Assembly: GCA_007693505.1 (NCBI GenBank)
Contig: REDL01000111.1
Location: 1-46,714, forward strand
Direction: 5' to 3'
Length of the DNA: 46,714 nucleotides
From: Desulfovibrionales bacterium
GTDB taxonomy: Bacteria > Desulfobacterota > Desulfovibrionia > Desulfovibrionales > Desulfonatronaceae
Shown here: in pieces, positions 17,483-25,632 of the stretch
Numbering within the stretch: the stretch's first letter is position 1
How the letters are laid out: each line of letters begins with the position of its first letter
Made by a program: the position numbers and the translations under genes
The notes under the pieces: generated by a model
What the model saw: only the letters and a program-made list of their open reading frames with translations
The model's database searches: none
Told to the model about the DNA's origin: nothing

Positions 17483-18498
17483 AGACTGTTTTGATCGCAG
17501 ATGATTCTCCCAGCAATTTGCAACTGCTGCAGGACATTCTGGACAAATCCGGCTATGAGGTCCTGGTGGCGGAAAGCGGTCAAGATGTCCTGGAGATCAT
17601 CGAAGAGGAACGTCCGGACATTTTTCTGCTGGACATCATGATGCCGGGCATGGATGGGCTGGAATTATGTCGGAACATCAAGGCGATCGATCGTTTTGCC
17701 GCGACGCCCATTGTCTTCATTACGGCGAAAAATTCCTCGGAGGACATTGTTCGGGGGTTTTCCGCCGGCGCGGTGGACTATATCCCAAAACCGTTCAATG
17801 AAGCGGAAATTCTGGTTCGGGTCCAGACCCATATCCGGCTGCATGACGTGCTGCTGGAACTGGAGCGGCTACGGCAGTTGGCATTGGACGCCAACCCGTT
17901 GACCCAGCTGCCGGGCAACAACTCCATCATCAAGGCCATTACAGAAGCTCTGGAGAGCAGGCACCCGGTGAGTGTGGTCTATGCGGATATCGACAACTTC
18001 AAAGCCTTCAATGACAAATACGGCTTTGCTGCTGGTGACCAGGTTCTCAGGTTTACAGCCGACCGGATCGTTTCGGCCGTGGAGGAGGCCTGCGGCAAGA
18101 GGGGAATGGTCGGCCATGTCGGTGGTGATGACTTCGTATTCATCTCCCCGGTGGAGTGCACACAGGAGGCCGTAGACAGATTGATTCAGGGTTTTGATCG
18201 GGGAATTCGGTTGTTCTACAATGATGAGGATCGGAAAAACGAACAGATTCGGGTTGCGGATCGAGGTGGGCGACTGCGATCGTTTTCCTTGATGAGTATT
18301 AGCCTGGGAATCGTGGAACTGGAGAAGAACGCTTTCAGTCATCACCTGGAGGTTTCGGCCATGTGCGCGGACGTCAAGAAGATCGCCAAAAGCATTCCTG
18401 GAAGCTCTTTCTTCATCAATCGAAGAAGCCGGGGGTGTGGCGAATCCAAGGTGCTGGATGCCAAGACCGGAGCAGATTCCAGCGTGACGGGCTGCTAA
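17479..18498 (+). CDS. Receiver-GGDEF response regulator (probable diguanylate cyclase)
   Basis: A 339-residue protein with an N-terminal receiver (Asp52 in [12 protein letters not shown], Lys104 in PKPF) and a C-terminal GGDEF-type domain. The cyclase part retains [15 protein letters not shown] and a signature GGDDF at 215-219, a conservative variant of GGDEF. A clear RxxD inhibitory site is not seen five residues ahead of the signature. It would make cyclic di-GMP when phosphorylated by the hybrid kinase, whose stop overlaps this start (ATGA). Its own stop overlaps the stop of the converging receiver gene by 4 bases. Activity should be treated as probable, since the LTQLPGN N-terminal motif also departs slightly from LTGLPNR. 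Confidence 0.88.
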   Translation: MKTVLIADDSPSNLQLLQDILDKSGYEVLVAESGQDVLEIIEEERPDIFLLDIMMPGMDGLELCRNIKAIDRFAATPIVFITAKNSSEDIVRGFSAGAVDYIPKPFNEAEILVRVQTHIRLHDVLLELERLRQLALDANPLTQLPGNNSIIKAITEALESRHPVSVVYADIDNFKAFNDKYGFAAGDQVLRFTADRIVSAVEEACGKRGMVGHVGGDDFVFISPVECTQEAVDRLIQGFDRGIRLFYNDEDRKNEQIRVADRGGRLRSFSLMSISLGIVELEKNAFSHHLEVSAMCADVKKIAKSIPGSSFFINRRSRGCGESKVLDAKTGADSSVTGC

Positions 18499-18890
18499 AA
18501 GGAAATACTGTTCAGAGCTGTTTCAAGGCCTTCCATGCTCAGCGGTTTGGTCAGGTAACAGGTGGCCATGCCCTGGAAAAATGCCTGACAAACGTTCTTT
18601 TGGTCTTCCAGGCAGGAAACCATGATCACCTTGGCCTCGCTTCCCGGCGGGATGCCGTGACGTTGTTCCAAATCCCGAATGGTTTTCAGGGCTTGATGGC
18701 CATCCATGACCGGCATCATGATATCCATGAGAATCAGCGTGTAGGGATCCTGAGCGTCCAAAGCCATGGCCACGGCCTGAACAGCTTCCTCGCCATTGGT
18801 GGCCATGTTGATCCGCGACGCCTTGTTGCGCATGTATGACTGCATTACAACCCGATTGGCCAAATCATCATCCACGATCAGGACATGCAT
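18495..18890 (-). CDS. Stand-alone receiver domain (CheY-like)
   Basis: 131 residues from the ATG at 18890 (MHVLIVDDDLANRVVMQSYM), with GGGAG upstream. The acidic pocket is D7-D9, the phosphoacceptor is Asp56 in LILMDIMMPVMDG, and the conserved Lys lies in YLTKPLS. There is no output domain, so it either relays phosphate or binds a partner. It converges with the receiver-GGDEF gene with overlapping stop codons, and a second receiver gene lies upstream on the same strand, which suggests that both belong to the same signalling system. The frame could be extended to 146 residues, but the upstream part (MIVYCMMYAKKGEVS) looks non-coding. Confidence 0.85.
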   Translation of the reverse strand: MHVLIVDDDLANRVVMQSYMRNKASRINMATNGEEAVQAVAMALDAQDPYTLILMDIMMPVMDGHQALKTIRDLEQRHGIPPGSEAKVIMVSCLEDQKNVCQAFFQGMATCYLTKPLSMEGLETALNSISF

Positions 18891-18981
18891 CGATACTTCT
18901 CCCTTTTTTGCGTACATCATGCAGTAAACGATCACAGAGGTATCTCTGCGGCCATGGAGTCAGTAAGGAAGACCCTCCCTC

Positions 18982-19365
18982 TTATGCTTCAGCAGAAAGG
19001 TATTTGCGCAAGACAATCTCCAGCTGCTCAATCGTTGTCGGTTTGGCAAGGTAGTCGTTCATGCCGAAGTCCAGAAATTTTTCCCGGTCTCCAGGCATGG
19101 CATAGGCTGTCAAGGCGATGATCGGCACTTTTGGGTCATAGCGGGATCCGTCATGGGCCCGGATGGTCAGGGTGGCCTCCACCCCATTGAGAACCGGCAA
19201 TTGGACGTCCATCAAGATGCAGTCCACGGTCTCCTGTTCCAGAAGCTCCAAGGCGCGTTGCCCATCCTCGGCTTCAATGACAGTGTAGCCATTTTTTTGG
19301 AGAAGCTTCTGCAACGCGAACCTGTTGAGTTGGTCATCTTCGACCAGGAGTATGCGTCCGGACAT
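18982..19365 (-). CDS. Stand-alone receiver domain (CheY-like)
   Basis: 127 residues starting MSGRILLVEDDQLNRFALQK at the ATG at 19365. Acidic residues Glu9, Asp10 and Asp11, phosphoacceptor Asp53 (CILMDVQLPVLNG) and the C-terminal LAKPTT lysine are all present. The sequence is strikingly like the C-terminal receiver of the PAS kinase at 4.3-7.0 kb ([16 protein letters not shown]...GM.DYL.KP), more so than the neighbouring receiver. That suggests a shared ancestor or shared HPt partner. It is 91 bp upstream of the other receiver gene on the same strand. The ribosome-binding site is weak (AAGG). Confidence 0.82.
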   Translation of the reverse strand: MSGRILLVEDDQLNRFALQKLLQKNGYTVIEAEDGQRALELLEQETVDCILMDVQLPVLNGVEATLTIRAHDGSRYDPKVPIIALTAYAMPGDREKFLDFGMNDYLAKPTTIEQLEIVLRKYLSAEA

Positions 19366-19660
19366 TATCAGTCTGCCTTGGTTGCAGCCACGTTGCCCAT
19401 GGCATGCTTGTCCAGCGGGCAGCGGTCGGCTATTTTTCAAAGAGGCCGGAAAATCGCCATCCGGCTGCCTTTCGTATTGGAGCGGTTTGTCTCTGAAGTT
19501 TTCGGAGAGATGTTCACCGGAAATTACTCAGAAAACGGCTTGAACATAAAAGTAATGGTTACAAAAAGCAAACGCGGGAACCATGTGCCCGGCAACGCTG
19601 TGAATTGCCCGTCGCGGTTGCGGCTGTTTGGGTGCATGACCTCTCCATGGTCATCTCTGC

Positions 19661-20359
19661 ATGTCCACTTTTGATGAAAAACATACAGGGCAACGTCCGC
19701 CGCGATTGATCCGTGATCAGCACCTGATCACTTCCTGTGCTTTGGACATTATCGCCACAGTGGAACAAACGCGCGGCGTTCCCCTGCAACCGCGGGACAG
19801 GATGGCTCTGAAACTGCTGACACCCAGGAATTCCGCCCTGTTGCACCAGAAAATGCGACAGCATCTGGGGTGTCGGCAAATCAGTTTCGATATTTTGACC
19901 GATGATCTTGGTCTGGGCTCGCACCAGCTCGTTCCGTCCGGTGTTCACGTTTTGAACAAGGCAGGTTTTTGGTGGAGTGATGGATACGGTGTCGGCCGCT
20001 TCCTTTGGAACCTCTATGTTGATGAGTCGCCACAGGCCGGGATGTGCCGAGTCCTGGAACGACTGTTCAAGTTTGAGGTTTCCGGCGTCTTTGGGCCGCG
20101 GGCCAACATGACGGTTTTGGAGAAGACGCGGACAATAGAGGGGGAAGTTCGCCCTGATTTGCAGTTGTACATCCACCGACGGGAAGGAACAGTTGAAACC
20201 TCCTTGCGGAAGCTGTTGAAGGCCCAGGCCATTTTTCGCCCCAAGGATCTGGGCTTGGGCCTGGAAGAAGCCAGCGCCAATCGTGATAACGGGCGAATTG
20301 TCCTGCTGTTTGGCAAAACCAAACGTTACGCCGTTAGCTTCACCATACACAAGATTTAG
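19661..20359 (+). CDS. Protein of unknown function, 232 residues
   Basis: A plus-strand frame starting MSTFDEKHTGQRPPRLIRDQ. It is chosen over a longer minus-strand frame, because the minus frame is rich in Gln, Gly and His in the way antisense shadows are, whereas this one has alternating hydrophobic and charged stretches such as RVLERLFKFEVSGVFGP and GRIVLLFGKTKRYAVSF. There is no signal peptide or membrane segment. I recognise no motif or family. The ribosome-binding site is poor, so the exact start is uncertain. It lies between the receiver gene (divergent) and the molybdenum-related genes (same strand, 255 bp downstream), without clear linkage to either. Confidence 0.45.
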   Translation: MSTFDEKHTGQRPPRLIRDQHLITSCALDIIATVEQTRGVPLQPRDRMALKLLTPRNSALLHQKMRQHLGCRQISFDILTDDLGLGSHQLVPSGVHVLNKAGFWWSDGYGVGRFLWNLYVDESPQAGMCRVLERLFKFEVSGVFGPRANMTVLEKTRTIEGEVRPDLQLYIHRREGTVETSLRKLLKAQAIFRPKDLGLGLEEASANRDNGRIVLLFGKTKRYAVSFTIHKI

Positions 20360-20614
20360 TCCCCAGTCCGGGATCACGCGGGTTTCTGCTGGATAATGAA
20401 GACCTCTGGCGGCAAGGGCCAGGATGCTGTTCAGTGCGTGAACAATTCGATGAACGGGAGCAAGATGATCATTGCAATTTTTTAAGGAGAGGTTTGCGAT
20501 TTCGATCTCGATCGCAATACCGATTCAGAGCACCTGCGACTCGATAACAAATCTGTCCTGGCAGAATGGATAATTGATCTTGCACATATGTTTATTCTAG
20601 CATAAGGGTGCGGC

Positions 20615-21007
20615 ATGAAGAGCACTCCCCCTCCGACCCTGCGTTTGCACCTCTGGCTGGAAAACGAGCATGGTACGTTGATAGGCCTGGGACGGGCCAT
20701 GCTTCTGGCCAGGATCAAAGAATGCGGATCCTTGCGTCAGGCCGCTGAAAGCCTGGGTATTTCCTACCGCGCGGCCTGGGGGAAAATTCGGCAGGCTCAG
20801 GCCTGCCTGGGTGAGGAATTGGTGCGCAGGGAGGGGAAGGGCTACGCCCTTACGGGTTTCGGCGAACAGCTGGCCGATGGATTTCTGAAGTGGCACGAGG
20901 AAGTCGAACAGGATGCCCTGGTTCGAGCTCATCGTTATTTGCCCTGGCCGGTCAAGCCGCATCCCTCTGCCTCTTTGATTCCTTTAAACCCCAAAATAAA
21001 ACGGTAA
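20615..21007 (+). CDS. ModE-type winged-helix regulator without molybdate-binding domain
   Basis: 130 residues with a ModE N-terminal winged helix-turn-helix: LRLHLWLENEHGTLIGLGRA, then LLARIKECGSLRQAAESLG, ISYRAAWGKIRQAQACLGEE and a wing at LVRREGKGYALTGFGEQL. Full ModE proteins carry C-terminal TOBE/Mop domains that bind molybdate, and these are missing here. It therefore may sense indirectly or act as a plain DNA-binding protein. It begins 255 bp after the unknown gene and ends 9 bp before the FmdE/molybdopterin-binding gene, so the two are almost certainly co-transcribed. This points to control of molybdenum or tungsten enzyme genes. Confidence 0.85.
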   Translation: MKSTPPPTLRLHLWLENEHGTLIGLGRAMLLARIKECGSLRQAAESLGISYRAAWGKIRQAQACLGEELVRREGKGYALTGFGEQLADGFLKWHEEVEQDALVRAHRYLPWPVKPHPSASLIPLNPKIKR

Positions 21008-21016
21008 GGAGTTTTC

Positions 21017-22678
21017 ATGAAGGCTGAAAATGATCCGGTCTTCGTCGGTTTGCGATCCTTCGACGACTTTGTCCTGCAGGTGCGTGATTTTCATGGTTCC
21101 GCGGCACCAGGGCTGGTTCTTGGCGGATTCATGGTCGAGGAGGCCCGGCGGCACCTTCCCGAGGGAACGATTTTCGATGCCATCTCCGAAACCACGCACT
21201 GCCTGCCAGATGCCGTGCAGTTGCTGACACCCTGCACCATCGGCAACGGCTGGTTGCGGGTGGTCAGTCTGGGCCGATACGCCGTGACCCTGTACGACAA
21301 ATATACCGGGGAAGGGGTGCGGATTTACCTGGATCCGGATAAAGTCGAGGATTGGCCGGCCATTCGGACGTGGTACATGAAGTTGTTGCCCAAAAAAGAG
21401 CAGGACAGCGCGGCACTCTTTGCGGAAATCAAGGCAGCTGGAGCGACCGTGTGCAGCATGGAAACCGTTCAGGTCGCGCCAAGTCTGCTGCAGCGCAAGG
21501 GGCGAGGCGGTATTGTGGTCTGCCCGGTGTGCAAGGAAGCCTATCCTCAGCTGGATGGCCGGATATGTCGGGCATGTCAGGGAGAGGCGCCGTATGTTGA
21601 AGGCGCGTCCAGTATGGCCCCCCCGGCCCCCTGTGCCGTGTCCGTGGATCAGGCCGTGGGCCGAAAGGCGCTCCACGACATGACCCAGATCGAGCCGGGC
21701 AAAACCAAGGATGCGGTGTTCGTAAAGGGTCAGGAGATCAACGTGGGCGACATCTGTCGCCTGCAGCAGATGGGTCGGATGCGGGTTTATGTCCAAGACA
21801 TCGATGAGGACCCCGATGTGGAGGGTGGCACGAAAACCGCCTGGGTGCATGAGAACGAAGCTGCTGAGGCCTTTGCAACGGCCATGGCTGGTCCAGGTGT
21901 GGAACTGCGTCTGCCCCCCCGGGAAGGCAAGGTGGACCTTTTGGCGGATCGGGATGGGCTGTTTAGTGTGGACCTGGACCGGTTGGAGGCCTTCAACCTG
22001 GTCCCGGAGGTCATGTGTGCTTCCCGGCACGATGCGGTTCTGGTCAAACAGGGCATGACTGTGGCCGGGACCAGAGCCATCCCGCTCTATCTCTCCCGGC
22101 AACTGTTCTGGCGGGCTTTGAGCGTCCTGGAGCCGGGGCCGCTTTTTACCGTACTGCCGCTACGCAAGGCCCGGGTCGGCGTGCTGGTCACGGGAACGGA
22201 GGTGTTTCAGGGGCTTGTGGAGGACAAGTTCGTACCCATCGTTAGTTCCAAGGTCCAGGCTCTGGGCAGCGAACTCCTGGCTAGCCGGATCGTCCCGGAC
22301 AGCCGGGAAGCCATTATTGTCGCGGTCCGGGAACTTCTGGGTCTCGGTGCGGATTTGCTGATTACCACGGCCGGTTTGTCCGTGGACCCGGACGATGTCA
22401 CCCGGCAGGCCTTGCTGGAGGCCGGGGCCGAGGATCTGCTCTACGGTACCCCGGTCCTGCCGGGAACCATGACCCTCTTTGGTCGCATCGGCTCGGTGCA
22501 GATCCTGGGGGTTCCGGCCTGTGCCCTGTTCTTCAAGGCCACCAGCCTGGATCTGTTCCTGCCTCGCTTGCTGGCCGGGAGGAGCATCAGCCGGGGAGAG
22601 CTGGCCAGGATGGGGGCTGGTGCACTTTGCATGCAATGCCGGACATGTTCGTTTCCTAAATGCCCTTTTGGCAAGTGA
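21017..22678 (+). CDS. FmdE-type protein fused to a molybdopterin-binding (MoeA/CinA-like) domain
   Basis: A 553-residue fusion. Residues 1-190 are an FmdE-like domain (named after formylmethanofuran dehydrogenase subunit E): GSAAPGLVLGGFMVEEARR, a conserved H61-C62 pair, then a zinc finger with Cys169, Cys172, Cys184 and Cys187 (CPVC...CRAC). Residues about 385-530 are a molybdopterin-binding fold (VGVLVTGTEVFQGLVEDKFV, later LLITTAGLSVDPDDVT). The last 16 residues hold four cysteines (538, 541, 544, 549: CMQCRTCSFPKC), an extra metal-binding tail. A role in molybdenum or tungsten cofactor handling, or delivery to a formate dehydrogenase-type enzyme, is inferred. GGAG precedes the ATG. It follows the ModE-like gene by 9 bp. 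Confidence 0.85.
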   Translation: MKAENDPVFVGLRSFDDFVLQVRDFHGSAAPGLVLGGFMVEEARRHLPEGTIFDAISETTHCLPDAVQLLTPCTIGNGWLRVVSLGRYAVTLYDKYTGEGVRIYLDPDKVEDWPAIRTWYMKLLPKKEQDSAALFAEIKAAGATVCSMETVQVAPSLLQRKGRGGIVVCPVCKEAYPQLDGRICRACQGEAPYVEGASSMAPPAPCAVSVDQAVGRKALHDMTQIEPGKTKDAVFVKGQEINVGDICRLQQMGRMRVYVQDIDEDPDVEGGTKTAWVHENEAAEAFATAMAGPGVELRLPPREGKVDLLADRDGLFSVDLDRLEAFNLVPEVMCASRHDAVLVKQGMTVAGTRAIPLYLSRQLFWRALSVLEPGPLFTVLPLRKARVGVLVTGTEVFQGLVEDKFVPIVSSKVQALGSELLASRIVPDSREAIIVAVRELLGLGADLLITTAGLSVDPDDVTRQALLEAGAEDLLYGTPVLPGTMTLFGRIGSVQILGVPACALFFKATSLDLFLPRLLAGRSISRGELARMGAGALCMQCRTCSFPKCPFGK

Positions 22679-22702
22679 TCGTTTTCTGGAGGTCATGAGG
22701 CC

Positions 22703-24184
22703 ATGCTGGAACTGACCGTTTTTCTCTGCGGGGCCGTGGTGATGATCCTGGAATTGACCGGGGCGCGGATCATGGCCCCGTTTCTGGGCACGTCCCTGGT
22801 GGTCTGGACCGGACTGATCGGCGTGGTTCTGGCTGCGCTGAGCATTGGCTATTGGTGGGGCGGTCGACTGGCCGACCAGGGGCCGACCCGATCCGGACTG
22901 GCTTGGATCGTGTTTGGATCCGGGGTGCTCATCGCCCTGACCGCCCTGCTCCAGGCCCCGGTTTTGGGGCTGATTCAGGCCCATGTTCCCGGGCTGCATC
23001 TTGGGGTGCTCCTGGCCACCATGAGCCTGTTCGGACCGGCCAGTGTTCTGCTGGGCATGATTGCCCCTTACGCCGTGAAGATGCGGCTTTCGTCACTGGA
23101 GCATTCCGGCGCCGTTGTTGGACGGATGTACGCCCTGTCCACCATCGGGAGCATCGTGGGAACGTTTTTGGCCGGTTTCGTCCTCCTGTCTTTTTTCGGA
23201 AGCCTGCCCATCTTGTTGGTTCTGGGTGCGATCCTGACTGTTCTGGCCATGGCCTTGTCGCCACGTTCCGGCATGGTGATCAAGAGTGCGTTTCTGGTCC
23301 TGTTGACCGCGGGCGGATTTCTGCATGTCCAGTATCGCCAAGCCTTGGCGTCCCAGGGCTACATCGACATGGACACGGCCTACAACCGGATCATCGTGGC
23401 CGAGGCCGAGGAGGAGGCCACCGGCCGCCGGCTACGGATCATGTCCACCGGTCCAGGGTGGCTTCAGTCCGCCATGTATCTCGACGATCCTCTGGAACTG
23501 GCCTTGCCCTACACTCGCTTCTTTCGGCTTATCGAACTGTACGCCCCTGATTTTCAACGGGTGCTGATGGTCGGCGGCGGCGGGTATTCCTTTCCCAAGT
23601 ACCTGATGCACACCCGCGACACGCTGGAGCTGGATGTTGTCGAGATCGATCCGGTTTTCACGCAACTGGCCCAGGAACATTTCGGGTTTGACCCCTACGG
23701 AGAGGAGGGGATACGGGTCGCGGTGCATCATCAGGACGCCCGGCGTTTTCTGAATCAAACACACGAGCCGTATGACGCGATCATCCTGGACGCATTCAGT
23801 GCGCACTATTCCGTTCCGTTTCAGCTGACCACCCGGCAGGCCATGGAGCGTATTTCCGTCAATTTGGCAGAGCACGGCGTGGTCGTGGTCAACCTGATCT
23901 CCGCGGTTTCCGGTCCTGAAGGGCGGATGCTACGGGCCCTGCTTGGGACCATGGACGCCGTGTTTGCCCAGGTGGAGACATTCCTGGTGGCCGACCCAGG
24001 TGATCCCGAACGGGTACAAAACATCATCCTGGTCGCCGGCAACGGCCCGCTACGCAATGTGGACGCTCCTTCCATTCCCGGCGAGCTGACTGGCAAGCTT
24101 GTCAACCGCTGGAATCATCCGATTCCCTTGGATATCCCGGTGCTGACCGACGACCTGGCTCCGGTGGAACGCTATCTTCCGTAA
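22703..24184 (+). CDS. Fused membrane / spermidine synthase-like protein
   Basis: 493 residues. The first ~215 form about seven membrane helices (LTVFLCGAVVMILELTGARI, IGVVLAALSIGYWWGG, SVLLGMIAPYAV, TIGSIVGTFLAGFVLLSFFG). The rest is a soluble methyltransferase-like SpeE domain: VLMVGGGGYSFPKYLM is the glycine-rich nucleotide-binding loop, LDVVEIDP the strand-2 acid and AIILDAFSAHYSVPF the active-site strand. Such fusions are widespread, but their substrates are mostly unproven, so polyamine synthesis should not be assumed. It follows the FmdE-MPT gene by 24 bp with GGAGG upstream of the ATG, so it is likely part of the same transcript. Confidence 0.86.
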   Translation: MLELTVFLCGAVVMILELTGARIMAPFLGTSLVVWTGLIGVVLAALSIGYWWGGRLADQGPTRSGLAWIVFGSGVLIALTALLQAPVLGLIQAHVPGLHLGVLLATMSLFGPASVLLGMIAPYAVKMRLSSLEHSGAVVGRMYALSTIGSIVGTFLAGFVLLSFFGSLPILLVLGAILTVLAMALSPRSGMVIKSAFLVLLTAGGFLHVQYRQALASQGYIDMDTAYNRIIVAEAEEEATGRRLRIMSTGPGWLQSAMYLDDPLELALPYTRFFRLIELYAPDFQRVLMVGGGGYSFPKYLMHTRDTLELDVVEIDPVFTQLAQEHFGFDPYGEEGIRVAVHHQDARRFLNQTHEPYDAIILDAFSAHYSVPFQLTTRQAMERISVNLAEHGVVVVNLISAVSGPEGRMLRALLGTMDAVFAQVETFLVADPGDPERVQNIILVAGNGPLRNVDAPSIPGELTGKLVNRWNHPIPLDIPVLTDDLAPVERYLP

Positions 24185-24260
24185 TTTTCAAAACCCGTGT
24201 TGTACCGACAGCCCCCTTTCGGAGGTTTCGGGCCGAGGACGTTTGACGAAAGCCCAACAG

Positions 24261-25478
24261 CTAAAATCGTTTCAGCTCGAACAGTTTCTTGGTCCGCGTG
24301 GAAACAATGTGGAAATACTTGTCCTGGGGAATGGTGATGTAGGGGACATCCTCCTGACGGCGGAAGAGGAAGTAGGAGAGGATCATCCGGTTCACGGCCT
24401 GGTGGCCGACAACGATGATATGTTCGGCATTGCTGCTGAGGTAGAGAACTTTCTTGATGCCAAGCTGAATGCGCGGCTGCAACGTGATGTAGCCCTCGCC
24501 CTGAGGATAGATATAGCGGTACTTGTCCATGCTGCGGGCCACGTGGATTTCCGGGTGTTGCTCCCGGATTTCATCGTAGGTCATGGATTCGCAGATTCCC
24601 GCATTGATCTCATCCAGTTCCTTGAGAGGCACATGCACGCAGTCGGGCTGTCTTCGGGCTATACGTTCGGCCATCTGGATGGACCGCTGCTTGGTACTGG
24701 TGAAGATGAAGGGAATCTTGCAGTCTCGGAAGTGCTCGGCCAACTGATCGGCTTGTCGCAGGCCTTTTTCGGTCAATTCGGAATTCCCGCCAATGCGCCG
24801 TTCTTGGTTGTAATAGGTCTCTCCATGGCGAATCAGGTAGAGATTGGGAATCATATCCGAGACCAGAATGTCCCGGATCCGGGCATAGTGGGGGATATCG
24901 TCTGTGACCTTTTCCCGGACCACCCGGTTTTGCAGGGAATTGAGAATGACGTGGTTGTCCTCGAAGCCCAACGGCTCGTACTGGCTGGTGTACAGCCGAA
25001 TACGCTGTTCGAAATTGCTGAATGCCTCGGAGAACGTCATGTGCCCGAATTCCGAGATTTTTGTTTTGTGGGCAATGCTGGTGGCCAGCAATTCCCGGTC
25101 CTCATTGACGCATTCAATGAACAGTACGGGAGTGGCTTCCATGCCCTCGATGATGGATCGCCGTCTGGCCCGGGTGATGTTTGTTGCGTCAAGAATGGCG
25201 ATGTCTCCCCCTGTGGTGAGGAACTGCCGTGCGAATTGCAGATTCTGCAGGGCGATGCCCTCCCTGATCCGAACCCCTTCGGCATTTTCCGGATTGAAGA
25301 AATCGGCATGGGCCGTGTTCTGGCCGAGCATGCTTCGCCGCAATTCGCCATTATTGAAGATCGCAACGGTGAAGCCTTCCGCTTCCAGACTTTCCCGAAG
25401 ACGGCAGGCAATGGTGGACTTGCCTCGGGCTGGAAGTCCGACCATGGCGATGCAGAGTTTTTTGGGATTACGAGACAT
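24261..25478 (-). CDS. 6-phosphofructo-2-kinase / fructose-2,6-bisphosphatase-like bifunctional protein
   Basis: 405 residues from the ATG at 25478. The N-terminal half is a P-loop kinase domain with GLPARGKST at 14-22, ILDATNITRARR near 95-106 and the FIECVNEDRELL segment. The C-terminal half is a histidine phosphatase domain with LIRHGETYYN (His218), Glu289 and a second His359 in VVGHQAVNRM. The domain order is that of the eukaryotic enzymes that set fructose-2,6-bisphosphate levels. In bacteria the role is not settled. A longer frame extends upstream but overlaps the hflC terminator hairpin and has no protein-like features, so it is rejected. The gene is read away from hflKC and converges with the SpeE-like gene. 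Confidence 0.85.
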   Translation of the reverse strand: MSRNPKKLCIAMVGLPARGKSTIACRLRESLEAEGFTVAIFNNGELRRSMLGQNTAHADFFNPENAEGVRIREGIALQNLQFARQFLTTGGDIAILDATNITRARRRSIIEGMEATPVLFIECVNEDRELLATSIAHKTKISEFGHMTFSEAFSNFEQRIRLYTSQYEPLGFEDNHVILNSLQNRVVREKVTDDIPHYARIRDILVSDMIPNLYLIRHGETYYNQERRIGGNSELTEKGLRQADQLAEHFRDCKIPFIFTSTKQRSIQMAERIARRQPDCVHVPLKELDEINAGICESMTYDEIREQHPEIHVARSMDKYRYIYPQGEGYITLQPRIQLGIKKVLYLSSNAEHIIVVGHQAVNRMILSYFLFRRQEDVPYITIPQDKYFHIVSTRTKKLFELKRF

Positions 25479-25564
25479 GTAGGTGTTCCGGATGCGCTGC
25501 TGAGAATGAGGATCAAAGGTGCAAGAGGGTGTTCTCAGTTTGAGGACACAGGGGGAAAATGAAA

Positions 25565-25588
25565 AGAGCGGGACTCGCGTCCCGCTCT
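25565..25588 (-). terminator. Rho-independent terminator after hflC
   Basis: A perfect 10-bp inverted repeat AGAGCGGGAC / GTCCCGCTCT with loop TCGC. Read on the minus strand it is followed by TTTTC, and it lies 45 bp after the hflC stop and 87 bp before the PFK-2-like gene starts. Confidence 0.8.
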
Positions 25589-25632
25589 GAAGATGCCGTG
25601 TCTTCTGTTGCCCGGCGACGGGCAATGTCGGA

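Noticed and set aside
19559-20377. A 272-codon minus-strand frame over the 232-residue unknown gene
   Set aside because: The Gln/Gly-rich composition and lack of alternating hydrophobic pattern suggest a shadow of the plus-strand frame. Confidence in either is limited.
20984-22102. A long minus-strand frame opposite the FmdE-type gene
   Set aside because: It has no motif, unlike the plus-strand frame with zinc finger and molybdopterin-binding segments.
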